From positions 22,163,996 to 22,227,995 of the forward strand of contig NC_087066.1 of assembly GCF_963678635.1 (NCBI RefSeq): a stretch of 64,000 nucleotides of DNA, given 5' to 3'. The position numbers and the translations under genes were made by a program. Below the pieces are notes generated by a model. It saw nothing but the letters and a program-made list of their open reading frames with translations, was not told where the DNA came from and did not search any database. Below are positions 57,871 through 64,000 of the stretch, in pieces. Positions within the stretch are counted from its first letter, which is position 1; each line of letters begins with the position of its first letter. The DNA is from Symsagittifera roscoffensis (Eukaryota; Xenacoelomorpha; Acoela; Convolutidae).

Positions 57871-58901
57871 AAATCGACAAAAGGTCTGCGGAAAAAGTCT
57901 AATCGACAAAACGATTTGAGCGTTTTAGCAAAAAAAAAGTTGAAAAGGAATTAAAATGTGTATTTGTGCATTCCAAGACCCACATACGGTCAACATATGT
58001 TGAGCAAATGTTCATCTTATTTTCAGAAAAGATATTTTTAGGAAACCGTTTTTCTTCACCTGATTAACCTCCAAATGCATGTTTTTGATCATTTGTTCTG
58101 GCGATTAGTGTTGCCTCAAAATGAAGCAAGATCCAGATATGAATCAGAACATTCGAGAACAATTTAAGAACATTGGAGAGATAATAAATTAATATCAGGC
58201 TCACAATTTTGTAGACTGGTTTACGATATTGGTAACAACTTTATTCCAGAGCGAAGTCTGAGAGAACGTGATTAGACCAAATGATCCGTTTTCAAACGTC
58301 TCTGAGCGGAAAAATTTCAATTTATTTAATTCGAGAGGCGGAGGTGCAATCAAAGTCAACACCCTTTGCTAAACATAACCCGAAATTACCATACCCTTTT
58401 TTAGACAGACTTTCTTTGTTATAGAACCTTTAATTATTGACAATTCTGATATAGTTATTTTTAGGTGCAACTAGTATATGGGGACACCACTTAAGGCTTT
58501 CTTTTTATCTGAAATAAACCAGGACAGATTGGGAGAAATTGAGTCTCATTTTGAGGTTCATTGAAGAATAAAAAAAGAGAAACCAACCCTGATAATGATT
58601 ATTTAGAAAATAAAGTCCGCTTTTTGTAGTGTTATTTCGTCTAATCCAGTAGAAAAAAATGTCCTAGCAAATCAATGGTTGGATTTATGGATCAACTCAG
58701 CAGCTTAATAAAAACTTACCTCCCTTGCCAATCTATTTCAGATCTATTTTAAGTAATTCAGTCGCATATTAATGAGTTTTGAAGTTTTAATTTTTTTTCT
58801 AAGTTAGGCACAGATATATTTAGAATCTTCTTCACTACTATTATTAAATTAAGTGAAATTTTGTGGAAATTCTCCGGGAATTTTTTCATCTTTTTTTTCA
58901 G
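57871..58901. other. End of intron 2 with acceptor
   Basis: No repeat or gene recognised. The intron ends with a strong pyrimidine tract, CATCTTTTTTTTCAG, with AG at 58900-58901. Confidence 0.7.
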
Positions 58902-60266
58902 ATCCGACTGCACCCGAATAAACTGTGGGTTCCCGACTTGCTCCTCGAAAACAGCTTCGGACAAAGTCACGTGCACCAGTTGGACTACCAGAACTACGTA
59001 GTGGCCAGTTACTTCGGACTGCTCTACTGGGCCATACCTATGGTCGTGTTGAGCAAGTGTCGAACTGACGTGACCTATTTCCCTTTTGACCACCAGAAAT
59101 GCTCCATTCGCATGTCGTCATGGACATACCATGACAAGTTAATTAATTTCACTCTTTCTCAGTACAATTCAGGTATGGAGATTCCTGTGAGCAACATCGA
59201 GTGGACAATCACTGAAGTTCTAGGGACATTCTACCCAAACCCAATGCCAGCCCCACATCCATACTATCCGGGCGAAGTCATAAGTTATCCATACATTATT
59301 TACGACATTGTTATGAAACGCAAACCCAGTTTTTATGTTAATTTGCTTGTGGTTCCGTCGTTTGTGATCAGTTGGCTAGGCGCTGTTATTTATCTAATTC
59401 CAAACGCGTCAGGTGAAAAACTTGGTTTTTCAATCACTCTTTTCCTCTCCCTGTACGTCAATCAGGTTATAGTAGCTGAACACTTACCACCCTCGGCTGA
59501 TACCTTTCCTTTGATTGCTCGCTTTTATATGCTCATAAGTTTCATGCTCGCTATTTCCGTTTTTCCAACAGTTTTCACGCTTTCTTTTCACTACAAACTT
59601 ATTCAGACTTTGAAACCGGAAGAGTCAAACTGTTCCGCTATTTTAAACTGGTTTGAAAAGTTGGGTAGATGCAAAAACTTCTGGTTTGTGACTTGTTGCT
59701 GTGAAGTTACATGCAAATGTCTGGCTGAAAGTAACTTGATGAAGAAAAAAGACAACGACGCTCGGCTGAACATCGACGAAAACTTACAATCTTTCACGCT
59801 TGTGAATAACCACTACAAGGAAAATTGTAGATACACAACAAACAACGGCAATAATCGACTGTACCACGCGATCAACAATGGAATCCGAAACCTAAATCAC
59901 GCCCATGCTTCCAAGACAAATACGACCAATCATCACGAGAACAACCATATTGACGACTACAACTCGGTATTCGACGAGGAACGAATCGAGTATAAGCAGA
60001 GCGTTATTCAGGATTCGTCGCCCACTCAAATAAACGCACAGAATCGACGCGACTCGGTTCTCGGATCCACAACTGAAATGATGCTGGAACGAGTGCTGAC
60101 GAAGATCGACTCGGTTTTGAACTCGGAACCCGACATTTTGTTGCAGAGGTGGCAGGTGATAGCGGCGGGAGTGGACAAACTCGGCTTTTTCGTATATTGC
60201 ATGTCGTTGACTTTGGTCACTAGTGTTTTTTCGTTCTTCTTAATTTTCAGAAATTATCCAGCATAA
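58902..60266 (+). CDS. Cys-loop ligand-gated ion channel subunit (nicotinic receptor-like), exon 3 to stop
   Basis: Continues the ligand-binding domain from 33314 in phase 0. It includes loop A LWVPD (58923-58937), with Glu at 58947 where nicotinic alpha subunits have Tyr; the Cys-loop with 13 residues between Cys at 59058 and 59100; and the loop B SWTYH tryptophan at 59121. Loop C (59235-59300) has no adjacent cysteine pair, so it is not a classical alpha subunit. M1 starts near 59331, GEK before M2 at 59412-59420 predicts cation selectivity, M2 runs about 59421-59480, M3 about 59520-59590 and M4 about 60180-60250. The M3-M4 loop has a Cys-rich stretch (59670-59720) and a His/Asn-rich part. 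The protein should be a plasma-membrane pentamer subunit. The ligand is unknown. Confidence 0.95.
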   Translation: MRLHPNKLWVPDLLLENSFGQSHVHQLDYQNYVVASYFGLLYWAIPMVVLSKCRTDVTYFPFDHQKCSIRMSSWTYHDKLINFTLSQYNSGMEIPVSNIEWTITEVLGTFYPNPMPAPHPYYPGEVISYPYIIYDIVMKRKPSFYVNLLVVPSFVISWLGAVIYLIPNASGEKLGFSITLFLSLYVNQVIVAEHLPPSADTFPLIARFYMLISFMLAISVFPTVFTLSFHYKLIQTLKPEESNCSAILNWFEKLGRCKNFWFVTCCCEVTCKCLAESNLMKKKDNDARLNIDENLQSFTLVNNHYKENCRYTTNNGNNRLYHAINNGIRNLNHAHASKTNTTNHHENNHIDDYNSVFDEERIEYKQSVIQDSSPTQINAQNRRDSVLGSTTEMMLERVLTKIDSVLNSEPDILLQRWQVIAAGVDKLGFFVYCMSLTLVTSVFSFFLIFRNYPA

Positions 60267-60314
60267 AATGTAAATCAACATCTAGACATTCAGCATAAAT
60301 AGTTTTCTATTTTA

Positions 60315-60320
60315 ATTAAA
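60315..60320 (+). terminator. Possible polyadenylation signal of the receptor gene
   Basis: ATTAAA 49 bases after the stop, followed by a GT-rich stretch (TTTGTTTTCGTACTTGT). A second ATTAAA is at 60422-60427. No AATAAA is present in this interval. Confidence 0.3.
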
Positions 60321-60563
60321 ATTTGTTTTCGTACTTGTCGACACCCCAGTTTGTGATGAGAAATAACTGACACCGTCTAGGTAGGATTTGATTGTTTGTT
60401 TTCTTCATTTTTACCTTTTCGATTAAAATATATCATAAAAAAAATTTTAGTTAAAAAAGTCCTAGGATGTGAAACGCTTTTTTATGAATTATGAAAGTTT
60501 TCTGGGCCAATTCAACTCCTTCTATTTTCAATTGGAAAAACAATCGACAAATGATTAGTTAAT

Positions 60564-60569
60564 TTTAAT
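60564..60569 (-). terminator. Possible polyadenylation signal of the minus-strand gene
   Basis: ATTAAA on the minus strand, about 62 bases past the stop at 60631. Together with the receptor's signals it places the two convergent 3' ends within about 300 bp. Confidence 0.3.
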
Positions 60570-60630
60570 CAAAAGCATTTTCGAAATCATATTTTGTCTT
60601 ATTTCAAAAAGTCAGCATGTAAATGTCTGT

Positions 60631-60945
60631 TTACTTCTTGGCTGGTTTCGCTTTTGCCTTGCTTGTTTCGAACTTTTTCTTTAAGTATTCGAACGCGCCC
60701 TCTTTTTCCAAGTCAGCCAGAGTACCCCTGGACTTCTGACCGTACTGGAGAATACAGTCCTTACACTTGGGGTTGATCTCGCTGTACTCCAGGCGACCCG
60801 AGTCGTTGAATGTCTGTCGTTTCTTCTTCCCATTCTCGTCGGTTTTCGTGATCACGAGGTAGCCGAATCGCTCGTGGTCCACGCTCACACATTTGTGGTG
60901 TGTCGCTATAAAGCTAAAAAGGAGCAAAAAATAGGAAATAATCAT
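60631..60945 (-). CDS. Unrecognised small protein, possibly secreted (104 residues) or a 3' terminal exon
   Basis: The frame reads from an ATG at 60945 to TAA at 60631. Residues 1-14 are hydrophobic (MIISYFLLLFSFIA) and could be a signal peptide. From about residue 15 the codons turn GC-rich and look clearly coding: HERFGYLVITKTDENGKKKR, a CKDC pair, ADLEKEGAFEYLKKKFE and a Lys/Ala tail. I recognise no family. An alternative is that CTCCTTTTTAG (AG at 60914-60915) is a splice acceptor, so that this is the last exon of a longer gene whose earlier exons lie to the right; the sharp composition change supports that. It is convergent with the receptor gene, stops 364 bp apart. Confidence 0.6.
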   Translation of the reverse strand: MIISYFLLLFSFIATHHKCVSVDHERFGYLVITKTDENGKKKRQTFNDSGRLEYSEINPKCKDCILQYGQKSRGTLADLEKEGAFEYLKKKFETSKAKAKPAKK

Positions 60946-62735
60946 TTATTTATTCTATATCTCGATTAAAAAGAACTTTTTAAGGATGATTTATATGCCT
61001 GAACTTCAGCTATATTACAAAGCGAGTGATTAAAAAGCTTAAGCCCTTAAATGGTAAGAAATGTAGGAATTTCATCAAAATTTGGAAAATGGAAAATGGG
61101 TGGTCTTGGTCTTAAATGGGAATTTACAAATTACAGACTTTAATAATGAATGAGAGGCTAAATTATCAAACCTATCTTCATTTGACTTCAATTTAGCCAC
61201 TACAAAAAATTTAAACGCTCAAATTAATCGCTCATCAAGGAAAAAATTAATCTGACGCCTGTTACAAATGACTTTTTTTATAAAATTGGGCGGACCACCG
61301 AAATTTTTTTTAAATTTTAATTTAATCAACTTAATCTTGACTGAAGTCCCCTGAATCAACCATCAGAGACGGAAAATTTTAAAAAAATGAAAACTTTTGA
61401 GAAATAAAAAATGGACAGTTTTGTTTCTGAAAAAAAAATTCAAAAATGCCGATTGCGAACCATTGTGTGACGTCTCTTCAAGTACTAACAAACAAAATTT
61501 GAAATCCTTCTTGCATCCCCATCAAGGAAAATTTGATCATATATTTTAGTACTTGTCAAATGACTGCTTGGCCAATTTTTCTAACTTCAGTGAACCTTCA
61601 CCTTAAGCTGTTTGCAATTTTATTGATTAAAAACTCTTTGCATAGCTATATTTTCATGCCAAATCATTGATTAATTTTTAGTTTGTTGATTTTTCTTCAC
61701 ATGCATTCTCTGTTATGTCGCTTTCTTTTTTGCAGCTTTTGAAAATATTTTCAAACAAGCGTTTTAAAAGATTCCACGAGCCAAGGAGCTTTCAAAAGGT
61801 CTATTGATTATTATTGTTTATCAGAAAATAGTAAACATATGGTAAAAATTTAAATTCGACACTTTTGATGGAATAATTGTGTTCATTTATTCTGAGAAAA
61901 CATTTTAAAACCTTCAGCTACGCATAAAGCGCAATCATCAAAAATCGATAACCAGCACAATCAGAGCTCTTCAGCAGTCTTATTCAACACCTGCGGTAGG
62001 AAAATAATACGAGGGTTTCCATTAGGTCGAAAGATATCGAAGCCGAACAAAAGCATGCTTGCGCATCAAATCGAACCTAAGTTTTTCCTTTCTATGAAAT
62101 TACCAGAACTTTGTGCAGTTGCAGCTAATTTACTATTTTTTGAATAGTTTTGTAATTTTTGATATAATACACGACGAATCAACCTTCTCAGATTTTGTTC
62201 AACCGATTAATGGGCATCTTTTTCACCTCTGCTGGCTTCAAATAAAAATAGCATCATGTGTTAATTTGAAGATTAATAGCTAGCTACATCAAAGTTAAAA
62301 AGGAATTTAATGTTTATTTTGATCGTGAACTTTCTAAAAATGAATGGTGCCCTGGGTGCCCACAGTAGTGCCCTGGGTATAATTTAGTACTATGTTTAGT
62401 ACGATTATTTAAACATGAAAGGGTTGCGCACTGTTTTCTTAACTTTTTTTTCTGTGCTTTGAACACTAAAATCAAACACATATTTCAAACACAAATTTCA
62501 AACACATATATCAAAACACTAAAATCAAACACAAATTCAAGGTCAAAAACTTTGAATTTCAGTGCATCCTGGCGAACACCATCTGATTTTTTCAGGGCCA
62601 TCAGTAGCTTGTACATTGTTTCAACCAATTTGGGACGTTTGTTTTTCATTAGTACTCAATCTCAAAAGATGGTGCTTCTAAAAGTTTAAAGGATCAGCAA
62701 GCGAGAAACGGATGTCACAAAAGCACGAGAAAGTG
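60946..62735. other. No gene recognised
   Basis: A TATAAAT on the minus strand at 60989-60995 lies about 45 bases before the ATG at 60945 and could be its promoter, though the composition makes this weak. A short direct repeat of TCAAACACAWATTTC type occurs at 62470-62535. No exon for the minus-strand gene could be identified. Confidence 0.4.
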
Positions 62736-63139
62736 GCAGGCGCGGATCTAGGAATTTCTCGAGGGGGGGGGGGGGGGGGGGCGGATTTTCAAAACAATTT
62801 TTTAGGAATTGATTTTCTGAGCTTTCCCAAACCACTATAAAGACCCTAATTTCACAAAATTTTCTGCGCCGCCAGCAAATTTTTGAAAAAAGGCAAAAAA
62901 AATGCGTTTTTAGGCACGTTTTTCAAAATTTCGAAAAAAAAATCGCGTTTTTTCGGCCGCGCTCCCTTCTCAAAATAAGTATAGATTGGCGCCAAAGGCG
63001 CCTTTAGAAAAATTTTAAGGTCAGTCAGCCACAAATGGATTTCTCAAATTAGTTCAAAGGGGGGACCCTTTGGTCCGGCAGGGGGTCGAAACCCTGAAGA
63101 AGGCATCCGCTCTCCCCCGCCCCCCTAAATTCGCTACTG
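62736..63139 (-). mobile_element. hAT-like MITE copy (family H), inverted
   Basis: Begins CAGGCGCGGATCTAGG and ends TTCGCTACTG, the same two termini as 21499-21852 in reverse orientation. It contains the GGCGCCAAAGGCGCC palindrome (62990-63004), GTCAGTCAGCCACAAATGGA and CAGGGGGTCGAAACCC. A G run at 62763-62780 lies near the left end. A clear 8-bp target duplication was not found. Confidence 0.65.
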
Positions 63140-64000
63140 GACAGAAGTAAGATCTTCTGAGTGATTAAGGAGTCGAACTATTAAGGGTGGAACCATCAAT
63201 CCAATGCAATAAAACATATATTTTTGTAACGTTTGACACAAAATGAGTACTCCGAAAATTTGATAACCGAATTTGTTATCTTCAGTGATGAAATCAGAAG
63301 TACAACGTCGGAAACACATATAAACTTAAGAAAAAAAGTCTAAATTTTAGATTTAAAATTAATTTTTATCGCCAAAAAAAATCGCCGAAACTGCAAGTTT
63401 GAATCCCCAATTTTTAAATCTCCCAAGACAAAAAAGACAAAAAAATAATCAAATGGTACGTACCAATCAGTTCATGTTTTCTCAGTGAAGTCTCCACTCA
63501 ACAGGCAACATGGAGTGCTTTCATGGGACAGTAAAATGTAAAAGTACCCGCACTCAGTAAAAAGAGAAAGTAACCGATTGTATTATAATTATAATTATAC
63601 TTTTAGCTAAATTTTTATCACTTATAAGTGCCAATTTTAGATACTTAAACGATTTAAGATCTATTATAATGATAAAATTTTTGGTGATTTCTTAATCAGT
63701 TTTAATATATTATAATTATTATAATTTTTCGGAAAATCTCTCCTAATCCATTTTTCTATCAAAATTTATCTCACAAAAAAAATCAATTATAATGAATTAA
63801 AACTTAGCTATTCTGCATGAAAACACAATAAAAGTCATATCTAATTTAAGTTAAAGCTAAAAACACAAATTTACAGTTTCTTTCAGCTCAGCAACTAACT
63901 GAAAAGCACACAAAAAAAATTAAAATTAAAACGGAATGAAGCTATGACATTTATCGAATAACCAGCTGAAAAGCACACAAAACAAAATAAAATTAACACC
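63140..64000. other. No gene recognised, TATAAT-rich end
   Basis: From about 63570 the sequence carries TTATAATTATAAT-type motifs related to the cluster at 2236-3215. AGCTGAAAAGCACACAAA-type words repeat at 63895-63985. No gene is visible up to the window edge. Confidence 0.4.

Noticed and set aside
62763-62780. Poly-G run (and poly-C at 57677-57693) as G-quadruplex features
   Set aside because: Single homopolymer runs at repeat ends; lengths are prone to sequencing error, so no structural claim is made.

Overview
The window is nuclear DNA of an animal, most likely an invertebrate. It is AT-rich, carries spliceosomal introns tens of kilobases long with GT...AG borders, encodes a Cys-loop ligand-gated ion channel subunit, and holds BEL/Pao and Ty3/gypsy retrotransposons together with many fold-back MITEs. 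The phylum cannot be read from this sequence. No rRNA, functional tRNA, CRISPR array or bacterial operon was seen.

One host gene appears to span most of the window on the + strand. Its two best-supported exons are 32876-33314 (N-terminal part of the ligand-binding domain) and 58902-60266 (rest of the ligand-binding domain, four membrane segments, stop). They join in phase 0 across a 25.6 kb intron at a conserved point of the nicotinic-type fold. Two upstream segments could each supply the missing signal peptide, 7309-7481 and 20524-20594. Both end at a GT donor in phase 2, which matches the acceptor before 32876. With the first, the gene is about 53 kb long and encodes 658 residues; with the second, about 40 kb and 624 residues. 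A small gene on the opposite strand (60631-60945) faces it tail to tail.

Region by region: 1-7300 is apparently intergenic and holds simple, palindromic and tandem repeats plus a Tc1/mariner-type fold-back MITE. Intron 1 carries a decayed Ty3/gypsy (Mag-like) element at 8.35-15.56 kb, arranged gag-pol-LTR-gag; a local duplication at 16.5-19.1 kb; several hAT-like MITE copies; and a second fold-back MITE. Intron 2 carries a third fold-back MITE (40.3-41.0 kb), a small fold-back with 9-bp flanking repeats, a 106-bp triplication, and a BEL/Pao element at 45079-54424 inserted antisense to the host gene. That element is structurally complete and looks very young: its LTRs are identical by eye, it has a 5-bp target duplication, PBS, PPT and a full gag-pol frame, interrupted only by one in-frame amber codon. 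After 60.95 kb only repeats were recognised.

No clear new multi-gene system is visible. The points most worth a second look are the giant-intron receptor gene with two candidate first exons, the young BEL element with its amber codon, tRNA-like LTR segment and repeat-filled leader, and the terminally redundant gypsy copy.
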